A DNA stretch of 64,000 bases from Microplitis mediator. Lineage: Eukaryota; Arthropoda; Insecta; Hymenoptera; Braconidae. The stretch covers positions 20,031,364 through 20,095,363 of the forward strand of contig NC_079975.1 of assembly GCF_029852145.1 (NCBI RefSeq), read 5' to 3'. Positions 27,301 through 38,199 of this stretch are shown piece after piece; position 1 is the stretch's first letter, and every line of letters begins with the position of its first letter. The notes beneath the pieces were generated by a model that ran no database searches, had not been told where the DNA came from, and saw only the letters and a program-made list of their open reading frames with translations. The translations under genes were made by a program, and so were the position numbers.

Positions 27301-28994
27301 ACGTAAACTTAATGAACGGCCAAGTATTCCGCCAATTTCTATTTTTTCAAGCTTTGAGAATTCTAATACCGTGCGGAATAACCACTCGATATCTGCGAGA
27401 CGTTTTAGGAATTCGTCAAGGCGGCTAAATATTGCCGATGAATTGAATGTCCATGGTGGCGAATCTGGTTTCATGCCGGGCTTAGCCCGCGCTTTTTCAA
27501 ATTGATATTTGAATTCTTCTAGAACGCCTTTGAAAAATAAATATACTTATAGATATTCGGGCCGCTTGTGTTGTTAAAAATATTTTAGAAAATTTTGCCG
27601 TTAATTACTTCGAGAAATTTGAACGCGTTGCAGAGCTTCGTCGACATCACTTTGAAAAATGGACGATGGATCCAAAAATTTACGGGCGGATTGTATCAAC
27701 AGGTTGGAAATTTGACGGAACAAAATTATCAATTTCGTTGAATTTTGATAATAACGTGCTTTAGCCCAAGCTAAACCGACAACGTGTATCAGCGTCGGCA
27801 TTAGGGGTTTAGCCTCTGAAAAATCAATTTCCTCAATAGCTTTGAAGGATTTTCTCAGGGGTGTCAAGTACATTGATATCTCTTTAGCTTCAGCAAGTGA
27901 ACACACAACATTATTGAACAATGTACGGAAACACGGATAGTAAGCACTGTCTGTTTTTTCTAAGATTATTGCCATTTTACGAACCCGATCTTCACGTAAT
28001 TGATCAAATATATACCTACGTCATATTGTGATCGTCAGAGTAAGAAAAAATTAGAGCTATGATTAAAAATAATTGTTAATATCCTAGTATTTATTAGTAA
28101 CAGAAACCTTAAGTTTGTAAGACGTTTCGACCAATACTCAATTTCAACATTTGGAGTTGGGTTCTGGCCGTTATCAAAAGCCGCACTCGATTCTTGGGTT
28201 ACGACATCGTTTACCAAATAAGCCCATTTTATAACGACACCTTCGATGGCACTTTTCAAATAGAGATCAACAGCTTGCGGACCTTCTTCGCTAACTTTCT
28301 TTTCGACCTCCACAACTTTTTCCAATCCCGCCGGCATTGGTAATACGGTCCTACCATTAACTTGACCCTTGACCTAAGATCAAAAGTTTTATAGAAAATA
28401 TAGCAAACTAATAAACCACCAAACAAACCCCAACCTGATACAGAGTTCCTCTGATCAAATGAACTTGTCTGCTGATATCTTGAACAGCCACTTCCGGTAG
28501 ATCTTTATGATTCTCCGATTTACAGAGCAATGGTGCGTACACGTTGTCAACAAGAGTTGCCAGCTCGTCGACAACACGGTTTGATAAGTCGCCCAAAATT
28601 AGCATCGAAGCGCAACCTTCGACGTCTTTCGGCACTGGAGTCATTCTTACTTTGACTGCATAAGTTCCTGCAATTTCAATCAAAACCCTACTGATTATCG
28701 TTATTCATCAGATTACAAACTTTATTACCAGCACTAATGTAAGCCCGTGGACTCACCTTTCGTACGCTGACACGGTATCGGAAAATTGCAAGAGGCCACA
28801 AGCTGTGCATTGGGCGTCAGCACAACAAAAAGAGCCGCAGGATACGAATTATCCAAAAAATCCAAAATGGCATTGCGATAATCCTCAGTCAGCAATAAAC
28901 GGCTCCATTTTTCGGGCTTCAATTTCAGAGATTTTTGAATACACGTCCCGATATACTCGAGACGGTGATCAGTTGGCGATTCTGGTCCCGCCAT
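8440..28994 (-). CDS. Axonemal dynein heavy chain, outer-arm beta type (DNAH9/11/17 family), 32 exons
   Basis: This is an ATP-driven microtubule motor subunit of the outer dynein arm of cilia and flagella. In an insect it would act in sperm tails and chordotonal cilia. I joined 32 coding exons, all with GT-AG borders and matching phases, into 13,380 nt (4,459 residues plus stop), the usual length for the family. Walker A loops are GPAGTGKT (residues 1844-1851, AAA1), GTAGCGKT (2125-2132, AAA2), GTAGCGKT (2452-2459, AAA3) and GVGGSGKQ (about 2799-2806, AAA4). The AAA1 Walker B is CFDEFN (D1896, E1897). The stalk and microtubule-binding domain fall at about 3000-3330, and the C-terminus is LAGVALLLQI, as in DNAH9/17 proteins. 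In Drosophila the matching genes are Dhc93AB and kl-5; which one is the direct orthologue is not decided. The start at 28994 gives an N-terminus (DHRLEYIG) of the family type. No frameshift or stop was found. Confidence 0.96.
9009..9549. mobile_element. Foldback element with CCCGAGTCGAAATATT ends, in dynein intron 30
   Basis: CCCGAGTCGAAATATTAGAC at 9009-9028 is mirrored by GTCTAATATTTCGACTCGGG at 9530-9549. Secondary inverted repeats (TTGAACGTT, AACGTTCAA) continue inward. No ORF. The same termini bound the element at 52955-53700. Confidence 0.85.
10855..11305. repeat. ATTCG-rich inverted repeat element in dynein intron 28
   Basis: The segment is dense in ATTCG/CGAAT motifs. Its right end (TTCGTAAGCTCGAACTATTC then ACACACCCCT) is an imperfect mirror of its left end (GTGCTAATAGGGTTCGAATT). 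The same TTCACACACCCC terminus occurs at about 31112-31127, so this looks like a dispersed family. Non-coding. Confidence 0.6.
12600..13419. other. Dynein intron 26
   Basis: An 820-bp intron with no coding frame. Around 12950-12992, GCGCCCATAGCTGGCAGCTA followed by AAAATATTAGATA is a near match to the reverse complement of 23177-23215 in intron 12, so both introns carry a copy of one short dispersed repeat. A (TA)n run lies at about 12627-12655. Confidence 0.65.
13420..17535 (-). other. Dynein exons 18-26: stalk, microtubule-binding domain, AAA5 and AAA6
   Basis: Exon borders: 17535-17448, 17386-17213, 17101-16752, 16663-16401, 16226-15930, 15620-15451, 15327-15024, 14526-14057, 13974-13420. 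Exon 18 is only 88 nt and encodes DSRENCWKFFIDRVRRQ, a strongly conserved segment. Exon 20 gives the first stalk helix (heptad-like, rich in K, E, L). Exons 21-22 give the microtubule-binding tip (SPPGAVTNV, DRSWKAAK, NYDKENIHPE). Exons 22-23 give the returning helix. Exons 24-26 give AAA5 and part of AAA6. Confidence 0.9.
14605..14915. mobile_element. Foldback element with CCCGGGTCG ends, in dynein intron 24
   Basis: CCCGGGTCGTAAAATTTGAT at the left is mirrored by AAATTTTTCGACCCGGG at the right, with internal inverted copies of AGACTAA/TTAGTCT and ACCAGACTAA. No ORF. The ends resemble the CCCGAGTCGA family at 9009 and 52955. Confidence 0.75.
17607..20921 (-). other. Dynein exons 16-17: AAA1-AAA4 of the motor ring
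   Basis: Exon 16 (20921-18166) is a single 2,756-nt exon holding AAA1, AAA2, AAA3 and the start of AAA4. Exon 17 (18083-17607) completes AAA4 with its GVGGSGKQ loop. Sensor and Walker B motifs are intact (CFDEFN in AAA1, ILDGDIDP in AAA2, VDDMNMP at about 2517-2523 in AAA3), which argues for an active motor. The junction with exon 17 removes an 82-nt intron (18084-18165). Confidence 0.93.
22497..23649. other. Dynein intron 12
   Basis: The longest dynein intron (1,153 bp). It contains a (TA)n microsatellite at about 23440-23480 and the repeat shared with intron 26 (about 23150-23220). No exon-like frame is present on either strand. Confidence 0.65.
24291..24339. repeat. (TTA)n microsatellite in dynein intron 10
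   Basis: About 16 uninterrupted TTA/ATT repeats within the intron just upstream of exon 11's complement. It lies between the acceptor at 24286 and the donor at 24387, so length changes would alter a 102-nt intron without touching coding sequence. Confidence 0.9.
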
Positions 28995-29984
28995 AATCGT
29001 TTCTTAAAAACAATATCCACTGGGTTAATTATCCGTCTAATTACTTTTGACTATATAGTGTTTTTTTTTTTTTTCGAGATTTTCATGGGAAATCATCGAT
29101 GATAAAGACTTAGCAGCTGGATTGCAACTAAGCTCCGATAGAATACAAGATGTCTTTGGTTAAAAGTAAGGTCGCATGTCGAGTCTATTGTCACGAGACG
29201 CACGGAATATTTCTAGCCAGCAAACAACTGACGTTGCACGCGATCCCTTTTCCCGTTCTGCTGTTACAGTGCCACGGTACCAACTTACTTACATTCAAAG
29301 TTATACTATTTTTTTGTTATTTCATTTATTGCTCAGTTGATTTGGTCTTTACTCAGTAATTCTGTTTAACTTTTCCATCGGAAAATAGTCTTAGTACGCA
29401 AATTATTTAAAACTATCGGGTTTTCGCTTATTGCTAACTTTGTAGTGAAGTGGAAATTTGCTAGAAATTTTAAAAATCATAAATTGAAAGCTATTTCGCC
29501 GTATTTTTGTAACATGATGTCACTCGGTGCCGCTCTCTGGCTTATGAAAATAAACAAAACTAATAATTTATGTCACGAAATGTACTTTACTTAACGATTT
29601 CCCCTGCACGGAGTCTTCGGATTTGATCAATAAGTAACAAACTTTTGTTATTATGGTGTCTGACGACGCCAGTCTTTATTCTACGAGCGTTCAATCCAGA
29701 CCATTTCCATACTATCTTAACGTTTTATAAATAAATAATAAAAATACACTCACGTTATAAATAAACAAAATACTCTTGCTTATACCATATAAATAATAAA
29801 TAATCAGCTTTTTGCTTCAAATACTAATCAGCTTTGCATAAATATTTAAACAGCTTTTCTGATTCTTCAGCCGATTTTTTAGTTTTAGCAGTGCGTGTTT
29901 TACAGAAATTTGTTTTCGGCGAAATATTTGAAAATAAAGTAACGAAAATTGAAACTTAAATTTTATTGTGCTTTTTTTTAGGGA
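28995..29984. other. 5' flank of the dynein gene
   Basis: The dynein start codon is at 28994. The region should hold its 5' UTR and promoter, but I see no clear TATA box or initiator. A slightly GC-richer stretch lies at 29090-29290, and a plus-strand frame of 69 codons at 29150 crosses it without family resemblance. No other gene is visible. Confidence 0.5.
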
Positions 29985-30127
29985 TGTTCGAATTGAAAAT
30001 TACTATTCGCTTAGAAATTTGAATCCGGATTCCGAAAAAATTGCGCATTAAATTCGGAGTGAAAAAGAAATTTTTCGATTAATTTACAAATAATTCGAAT
30101 GATTTGCTCACTTGTAGTTTTTATCTG

Positions 30128-30214
30128 AAACGCCTCATTCTACTCTTTCACACATTCCTACAATTGTATATGTGGTTGTAGGAATGTATGAAACGAGAGT
30201 AGAATGAGGCGTTT
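30128..30214. repeat. Long hairpin, pre-miRNA-like size
   Basis: AAACGCCTCATTCTACTCT with CACATTCCTACAA on the left pairs with TTGTAGGAATGTATGAAACG and AGAGTAGAATGAGGCGTTT on the right. The arms are about 36-39 nt with one small bulge, and the loop is about 12 nt. Confidence 0.8.
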
Positions 30215-30899
30215 TAATTCAAAATATTTATGAAATTTTTGAATTTACAGTTGTGTGACTTCTGGACGTGGGTCAGTTTGCTTTGGATTTTTTCAAATTA
30301 TACAGCTCAAAAATGTGAGTATTTTTGATATTTATATTTTACATATATTTTATGAGCACTTTTAAGGGGTTAACGATAAAATTTTATTAATAAATATCGG
30401 AGGTTGTAAAATTAATCCTTACTCCGTTGGGTCATTTTTGTCTGGGTGTCTATTTGAAGTATGAATTCTTTGTCAAAACAAATTTGAAAAGTCCAAAACT
30501 TCTACAAGTTTCTAGTGATTTTTACATTTTTCAAAATTTTGCGGATGTTAATGACTAAATATTTTATTGAGGCATGAAATATTTGTACGGGGTATAGATT
30601 AATTATGAAAATAATAAGAAATTGTAAAAATAAACTGTATCAAAATAAAATTTCCTTAGGTTGTAAACAGATCATCAGACTTTTGTAAAAAAAACCTTCG
30701 ATTGTAAGAAAAGTAAATGTTGAAAAATATCCGATGTTAAATTGAATTATAAAATAATTGCTATTGTATATAATTTTTGGTGAAAGATCAAAATAAATAA
30801 TCAGCCACCAAATAAACAAACTTTTTTTTTCTTCAAACAAAAATTTTCAAAGCGAAATAGATTAATCCTTATTAAAATTGATGAACTAACATACATATT

Positions 30900-30963
<64 letters not shown>
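30900..30963. repeat. (CA)n/(TA)n microsatellite
   Basis: A short CACACACA run grades into about 25 TA repeats, then broken TATAAATATA sequence. Confidence 0.9.
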
Positions 30964-30964
<1 letters not shown>

Positions 30965-31130
30965 CATATCTATCTATATTATTCGTATCGTACCGAATTA
31001 AATTATTTGATTCGAACTTCGAATCTAATAATTCGAAAACTTTTTGATATTTCGAAAATTTACGAATAATTCGCAAAATTTCAAATCGAATAATTATATT
31101 TGATTCGAATACAATTCACACACCCCGAAA

Positions 31131-34100
31131 ATATATATGAAGTATATATCATATAAAGCTTAAGTAAATAAAAAAATCCATTTATTCAGTTTGCGAAAAT
31201 GAAATGTATAAATAAATAAAACAAGTGTCGGAAAAAAGGTATCGCACAGATCATAGAAAAGAATTAGTGTATAAGGTTTTGATACGGTACATAATCTCAA
31301 GCATTCTCAGTGATAAATAATATTTTGATAACATATCTTTCTGGGTCTTTTTCCCTCATCTGGTCAATATTTGATGTGGTGGTATTCACAGATGGCTTAT
31401 GTTACGGGTATAATATAATATTGTAGGGTTTTGTGTCTAAGTATAGGTACGCGTGTGCGCCTGTGTGCTCGCTAGTGTACTTTGCACATATATATGGCAA
31501 AAAGATTACTATTTCGGCTGTTTAATCCCCCCAAAAGCATGGGAACCACAAAGGAAAAATATAGAGTACTTTTCATTTTGTGGGAAAATAGCTCTCCGAC
31601 GAATTAGAAAAGAGTATCAACGAAAGTCTTAGTCTGTTGTAGTTAGGCTCGTACACAAGCATATTGAATTACTTTACCCTGGTCGTTATCGCGCGACTTC
31701 CCTTGAGTAATTTTTTTTTTCTTTTTTTTTTCTTCTTATAAATACTTTCATTATTTTGACTGTTGCGAGTTGGGCGGTAGTGGAATGCGTAAATTGTAAG
31801 TGCACACCCGAGCGCGTTCTTACGACGGGCTGCAGGTAATAATGTCGACTTATGAGCCTTACGGATGTATATATATAAATATATTCTTATGTAATATAAT
31901 ATAATACGGAGGTTGAGTTGAGGATGAAAAAGTTTTTCTGTAAGCCGAGAGAAACTTAACAACGGGTTTTTTTTTTTTTTTTCAGTCGTATATAGATAAG
32001 AGTTATCTCTTCGAGTGAGGTAACAATGTCCAAGTTTATAACGAAGTAAGAAAACTAGTTTTTCAGATTTTATGCTGGTTCGAATCGAAAGCCAGTATAT
32101 ATGTGCATATATTTATATAGAGTTTGATAAAAATGGAATTTTGAATCTTCGTTCAAGTATTTGTTTATGAAAAAATAATTGAAACTTACAATACATAGAA
32201 AAAAAAAGATTTTGTAGCTTTGATTTGGGACTAGAAAAAATTTCTTGACTCAAACAAACTTTTTTTTTTATGTACCAATTATTCAATGTAAATTTATGAA
32301 GAATTTCGATCTAAAATTCACAAAATTTTTCACGAAGACCAGAAAATTTGAATCGTAATTTTGATTTTCGAATTTGACTGAATTTCTTTCGTAGCTTCGG
32401 TTTTAAAGAATGAAAATTTTCACGATTAAAAATTTTCAAATTACTATAGAACAGTTAGAAATTGATCTCGTTTGAAATCCTATGGTGTTATAGTAAAACC
32501 AGTCGATGTTGGCCACCCACAGAAATTGAAATAAACCCATGAAGAAATCACTGTGACCCCAGTAAAATTGACATGGTCCTGAAGTTAGTAGACAATTAAA
32601 AATTTTTTGATTTTTTTTATTAACAAATCAATTATAAAAAAAAAAAAAAGAAAATATGCACATGTAGAAAATTCAAACAAATACAAGTGCAATTTTTTAA
32701 AAATATTTTTTTTTATAATTTATCGGTTTTAAAAAAATCAAAAAATTATTAGACGTCGGCTAACTTCAAAATCATAAATTGACAACGATCATATAAAAAA
32801 TTACTGTAGTCATTGGAAATTCAACTGTGGCCATAGTGATTTTCTCATGTGTTTACTTCGATTTCCGTCAGGTGGCCGACATATTCCGGCTTTACTATGA
32901 CAGCATTTAAAACTAGAATAATTTTTCCGCATAATAGAAGCCTGCACACAAAAAAAAATTCTCGACTGAAGGTAAATATTCTTGATTCAAGAAAATTTTT
33001 TTGGAGACCTAAATTTTCTCAGATAAAGTAGAAATCTTCTCCAACCAAGACGAATTCTCTTGGCTCAAGAAAATCTTGACTTGGTTCCCGAAAACGTTTG
33101 TCTTCAAAAATATTTTCTTGACTCAAGATATCTGTTTTTTCTGTGTGTGATCGAAGTATTAACAATAACTTGAAAAAAATTCCATCGACTGTAATCTATA
33201 TCTAAATAAATTTTATCACTAAGAAAAATTTTTTTTGATAAAAAAAAAAGAAGAGGTTAAAGTTCACGTAATCCTAAAAAAAACAGTAGTAAGTAGAAAA
33301 ACTCTTGACGTGCCAGACGGCGTCTGGTCTTAAACGTATTGGTAGTTTACTTTTGACCGAAAGCAAAGCTCGAAAATTGATGACTAGGCATTTTTTTATT
33401 TATATATATATACATACATATATAAAGCAAGATCGTCAATTTAGTATTTCACTTTCGACTTATTCAGAATGAATAATGTTTAAGTAACACCAAGAGTGAT
33501 TTCTTATTTAGAGGCTTTTGAACTTGATGTCATTTTTCACTCCTCACTTAGTCTGTATACAGCTTTTTTTATTTTCTTCCACCCTTTTCTATATATTTAT
33601 ATATATATTTTCTTTTTATGCATAAACTTCAGCATAAGCTTAAGCTTGATGCCTGAACTTGCTCATTCAGGATTTAACTCATACCCTCACCCTTTTTTTT
33701 CTTTTTCTTCACTTCTATTTTATTTTTTTTTTTGTCATTCTGTCTCACCCTCGTTTCTCGTTTGTCCCTCGTCACTAAGGTGGGAAAGCTGCACACGTTC
33801 CGACAAGGCTATTTCCAATTTTCTCCTCGGTTACTCATGGACGTGCGGTCAAAATCCACGAGCTAGTCACGATTCTTCATATCCCATGTTAGACAAAATA
33901 AAAATAATAGTACAAGTAAAAAAGAAAATAAATAATATTTAAGTATGAGAAAAAGACGAGAGATAAAAATAAAACGTCACTTTTGTTTTAAACTTTGACG
34001 TTTTTTAGATAAAAATTACACGTCAAACTTTATATTGCGATTCTATTGATTTTTTTTTTATTTGAGAAATTTCGGCTTTCACAAAAAATGAAGTAAAATG

Positions 34101-36119
34101 TTGAGAGTGAGGGGAAAGAAGGAGCTGAGAAAGAAAGTGGGAGGGAAAAAAGAAAAAAATTTATATATAAATATAAATATATGACTCGGATTTTCGTGTT
34201 ACTGTACTTATGGTAGCGTATTATGGTAATAGTGAATCGCATATTGCTATTCCACGTACGGAAAAGTTTACGTGGAACGTGAAATTTTGTTTTTAAATTT
34301 TCGATGTTAGAAAAAGAATAGAATTATGGGGAATGAGAAATGTTGAGGCTAGGGGTGAGTTGAAGTATCTAGTATGGAAGTGGGGAATGATAAAATTGTG
34401 CATGTACCATGAATATCCTGTTTGAGTGCAAGAGACTATGGAATCGGATGCAGAGGAGACAATTCGATTTCCCGACGGAAGTAATCTTAGGTAGAGAGTA
34501 AATTTCATTTAAATATTGTACAAATAAAATTTACGATTAGATTTTATTTATTTGCGCTGAAGAAATTTGTTAAAATTTTAAAATTTAGTCAGACTTTGGC
34601 GGGATCGCTATTTTGGAAAAAGTAAGATTTTTTATAATTATCGAGTTCAGTAAAAATTAAATTTCATTATTGTCATTGAATGTAATAAATTATTTGAAAA
34701 TTTCGCTCCAAAATATTCATTTTCAAAGTTCGCGCGAAAATATTAAAAATTCAAAAATTTGAACTCTCCCGCGTCTTTAAAAAATTCAAATTTTCAGGTA
34801 AAATTTCCGAATTATCTATTTTTTATGTAGTAAAATTTGTTCATAGCGAGAAAAAAATACAAATTTGATTTTTGATATTCAAAAAATTTCTTGAAATTCA
34901 AATTTGAATTTTTAAGCTTGAACGATAACTTTTTTTTAACCATACACTAATTTTTGAAAAAATGAAAGCGAAAAATTTTTTTTTGAGCCACCCTTATATA
35001 TTTGTATATATTTATATACATATAGAAACCGCAAGTCGACAGGACAGTAAGAAAGATGTAAGGTTGTAAATTAACAATTTATTACTTAAATTACAGTTTT
35101 CCAAAATGCCCATGCGGAGTTTTCGGTACACGAATCGCGTACCGTGTAATCACCGTTCCAAAGGCGTGCTTGTAAAGCCAAGTAGTAACTCCGCTCCGTT
35201 GTGTAGTTTACGGACATTTTATTACTTTAATTTCCCGCTAGAGTGCCAATACAAATGTGTGTCTTTATTGTTACTTTTTTTTGTACTTTCATCTCTTTCC
35301 TAGCCCAAAGTACTTAACTTGCTAGATTTTTTGTCGCACAGCAGCTCAATAAATAAACCCATCCAATAAATTTTCCTTATTATCAAAAGTTCAAATTATC
35401 AATTTCATTAAAACTTTTTATTGAATTTATTTTGACTGCTAAATTAAATTTAAAATTATTTTAAAAAATAAATAAATATTCAGATGAGATAAAATTTTTT
35501 TTTTTTTTATTATTCTAGAGATCAAAGAATTAATGCGATAATAGATCGCTCTGGTATTTCCGCGTGAATAATTTTTATCTGATCAATAAAGTTGATTCCT
35601 GTTATCAAAAGTCAGCAGAGAATTACCTGTTTTTTTTTTTTTTTTCGTTTTCTTTAGTTTTTCTTTCTTTTTTTTCTTTTTTTTTTTTTGTGACTTTGAG
35701 GGCGCGTTTCTCGTATTCTTTCTATTCAACTCTCGTGAAAATAGTTAGCGTTGGTTCGTTTGAGCTAATCTCTGGTGAGCAGCCACGCGGGAATCCACTA
35801 GCTCTGACGTGTCCGGTACCAAATAGGGGTAGAATATATTTTCCTCATGCTTCACTACTTTTTCTCTCTTTCCTTGTCTTTGGTCCGTAGCTCACATGTT
35901 CCTTTACCCCTCGGTGTCTTTATATAACTCTCTTTTTCTACTAATCAACGACCTATAATAATTGCTCTTGTGGTTCTACATCTAGTTTCATTTTTTTTCT
36001 TTCATCAGAGTTAACCCCACGTCTGTCAATCGGTGATAAAAGTGACACTTGGTTGATTACTTCGTAAATAAATACCAAGTATATAAAATATAAATTTGAA
36101 AATTTAGTTCTTCAAATAT
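31131..36119. other. Long non-coding interval
   Basis: Nearly 5 kb of AT-rich sequence with many T-runs. The frames of 60-150 codons inside it (for example 33496-33942 and 35564-35890) are low-complexity, dominated by F, S, L and Y from T/C-rich DNA, with no domain signal. Apart from the small inverted-repeat element near 32945, I see nothing to annotate. An intron or regulatory DNA of an unseen gene cannot be excluded. Confidence 0.5.
32945..33148. mobile_element. Small MITE-like element, CACACAAAAAAAAATTCT ends
   Basis: CACACAAAAAAAAATTCTCG at the left and CTGTTTTTTCTGTGTGTG at the right form short terminal inverted repeats. Between them are inverted copies of TTCTTGACTCAAGA/TCTTGATTCAAGAA. 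A related fragment is at about 57650-57800. Non-coding. Confidence 0.6.
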
Positions 36120-37683
36120 TTCATACACAAAGAAAAATTTACGGTAATAATTACAATATATTATAGGAATAGTTCTCATAATACATGGTGACCGGTTTTT
36201 TAAAAATATTGATCATAAAAATGGCACCCATACAAATTATGGTAACCATTTCTATACATATGGGATTCATTCCTATACGGTATCAAATTATTCCTCATAA
36301 AATTATAGTAATGATTACCGTCATATTTTAATAATAATTACTATAATACTATGGTAGTGGTTATTATAAAATTTACAAATTCCTCATACTACGGTAACAG
36401 TTACCTTACTTTCATAGTAACCGTTACCGGTTTGTTATGGTCATGGTTACCATATCATCATAGTAGTCGTTACTATGCTGTTAAAGTAACTACTACCGGT
36501 TTTTACGATAATGGTTACCATGCTATTGTGGTAATGATTCTTATAATGTATGACAATCATTACCTTAATATATAGTAACGTTTACCGTACAAGTATGAGA
36601 ACGATGACCATAGTAGTATAATAAAAATTACCATAATATTATGGGAACACTTCTCATACATTATGGGAATGGTTACCACAACGAGGTTTATTCCCATACG
36701 CACCTAGGAAACGTTCTAATGTGATGGATATAGGATTCATTCCTATATGATTATGGGAACTTTTCCCATGAGTATGGTAATCATTACCATTCAATATGAG
36801 AACTTTTACCATAATTATAGGAATTGTTACCATGTTTATGGGAAATTTTTCCTGAACTATAGGTACTCTCTAAAACTAAATAAGTGAAAATTTCACTAAT
36901 TGAAATAGTGATCTTAAAATTCACTACAAAATTAGTGATTTTGAATTAGATTCACTAATTCATTAGTGATTCCCCGGATTCTACAATGATTACTAGTGGC
37001 GCCTCGCTTGAGGACTTTTTATTCTATCGTTGAATTATCAAATTCAGGGCAAAATTAATTACGATAATTTTTAAATACAACTGAACAGTATTAATTCAAG
37101 TAAGTTAATGAAATAAAACCTAATTTAGTTGCTAAATAATACATCTTGTTATTTTTTAATAGCTTTATATTTTTACTCCATCTTTTTTTACCGAACCTGA
37201 ATCAAAACCATCATTGACAATAGATTCAGGTTATGAGTTATAATTATGATATAAATATTTACCGTATGAAAGTAATTTTAATTGTTAATTTAGTCGATCA
37301 AGTTGCTAAAAAATTTTATAATCAATTACAAATAATAATCATGATAATGATAATATTTTGATACAATATTATTAGCAACGATACAATATTTTTCCAAATA
37401 AATCCTCGTCAACAAGTGAATTAGTACATTTTTGACTAATTCAATCAGTGAAATTTTCACTAATTCTATATGTTGTTTTTTTTACTAATTCAATAAGTGA
37501 ATAGTCACTAATTCATAGTCGTATACTTTGGACAATTTCGATTAGTGAATATTCACAAGTAATTAGTGGTTTTTCACTAATTTAGTTTTAGAGAGTATAT
37601 GTCCCATAATTTCAAGTAATAATTACCGTAATGTTATAGGTTGATTTTTAATAATCGTACGCTTATGGTAAGGAACAGTTCCA
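36120..37683. repeat. Degenerate palindromic satellite of GGTAACCATTACC type, interrupted by a MITE
   Basis: From 36130 to about 36850, and again from 37600 to 37683, the sequence is a string of units of about 15-18 bp such as GGTAATGATTACCATAATAC, GGTAACAGTTACC, ATGGGAACTTTTCCCAT and GGAATGGTTACC. Each is near-palindromic and joined by ATA/TAT spacers. The array is split by the TA-flanked element at 36866-37595. The plus-strand frame at 36351 is a by-product. Confidence 0.75.
36866..37595. mobile_element. TA-flanked MITE, CTCTCTAAAACTAAAT ends
   Basis: CTCTCTAAAACTAAATAAGT at the left is mirrored by AATTTAGTTTTAGAGAG at the right. The element is flanked by TA on both sides (36864-36865 and 37596-37597), the target duplication expected of Tc1/mariner-type transposition. 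The interior repeats TTCACTAATT/AATTAGTGAA many times. No transposase frame. The 53477-53617 element has related ends and TA flanks. Confidence 0.88.
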
Positions 37684-38199
37684 CACTGTAAAAAGAGCGG
37701 TGTTAAAAATGGACTCGTCTTAACTCCGCCCGGTGTAAAAATGAAATTACACCGGTGTAGGAGGAGTAATACACCGGTGTTAAAAATATCGGTGTTAAAG
37801 CGGGGTAACAGGTGTAAAAGCGGAGTAATGCCGGTGTAAAAGCGGGGTCAATTACGTCCGCTTGGAGTATTAACTTTAAAGATTATAAAACACAAAAAAT
37901 GTCAGTTCTTTATAAAAATTAATAAAAAATATCATTTATCAACTAGTATAGTGATCGAGTAAGTAAAAATATTCACAAAATAAAATGTTTTAACACCGGT
38001 AAAGAATATCTACACCGGCGGCGGCGTTATTTTAACACCGGTACAGAATATTTACACCGGTGGCGGCGTTATTTTAACACCGGACTAGAATATTTACACC
38101 GGTGGCGGCGTTATTTTCACACCGCTTTCGGGGGTAAATTTAACACCGATAATTTTAACACCTACACCGCTTGACTTACCCCGGTGATTTTTTACAGTG
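37684..38199. mobile_element. MITE-like element rich in CACCGGTGT
   Basis: CACTGTAAAAAGAGCGGTGT at the left is mirrored by CCCCGGTGATTTTTTACAGT at the right. The interior repeats ACACCGGTGT, GGTGTAAAAGCGG and TTTTAACACCGG. Related fragments are at 1280-1690 and 3497. No ORF. Confidence 0.85.

Larger units (their letters stand above)
21005..28994 (-). other. Dynein exons 1-15: N-terminal tail and linker
   Basis: Exon borders (high to low coordinate): 28994-28757, 28667-28435, 28373-28108, 28015-27609, 27527-27100, 26898-26657, 26567-26297, 26231-25370, 25161-24807, 24659-24388, 24285-23905, 23801-23650, 22496-22251, 22172-21644, 21569-21005. They encode residues 1-1815, the tail that docks to intermediate chains and neighbouring heavy chains, then the linker (WFEVQRTWMHLESIF around exon 14). 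Exon 7 must start at 26567, not at the in-frame ATG further upstream, because only that acceptor restores phase. Exon 12 uses the acceptor at 23801. Confidence 0.88.
29985..31130. repeat. ATTCG-type repeat region with internal hairpin and (TA)n
   Basis: Both flanks (GGGATGTTCGAATTGAAAAT at about 29982 and ATTCGAATACAATTCACACA then CCCC at about 31098-31127) match the ATTCG-rich element in dynein intron 28 in motif content and ending. The 1.1-kb interior contains a perfect-looking hairpin (30128-30214) and a (TA)n tract. No coding frame. Confidence 0.5.

Noticed and set aside
29150..29359. Plus-strand frame of 69 codons starting MSLVKSK, upstream of dynein
   Set aside because: It has a decent donor-like GTAAGG early on and slightly raised GC, but there is no partner exon or family signal, so it is not called.
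33496..33942. 148-codon plus-strand frame
   Set aside because: It is dominated by F, S, I and L from T/C-rich low-complexity DNA and has no domain or splice context.
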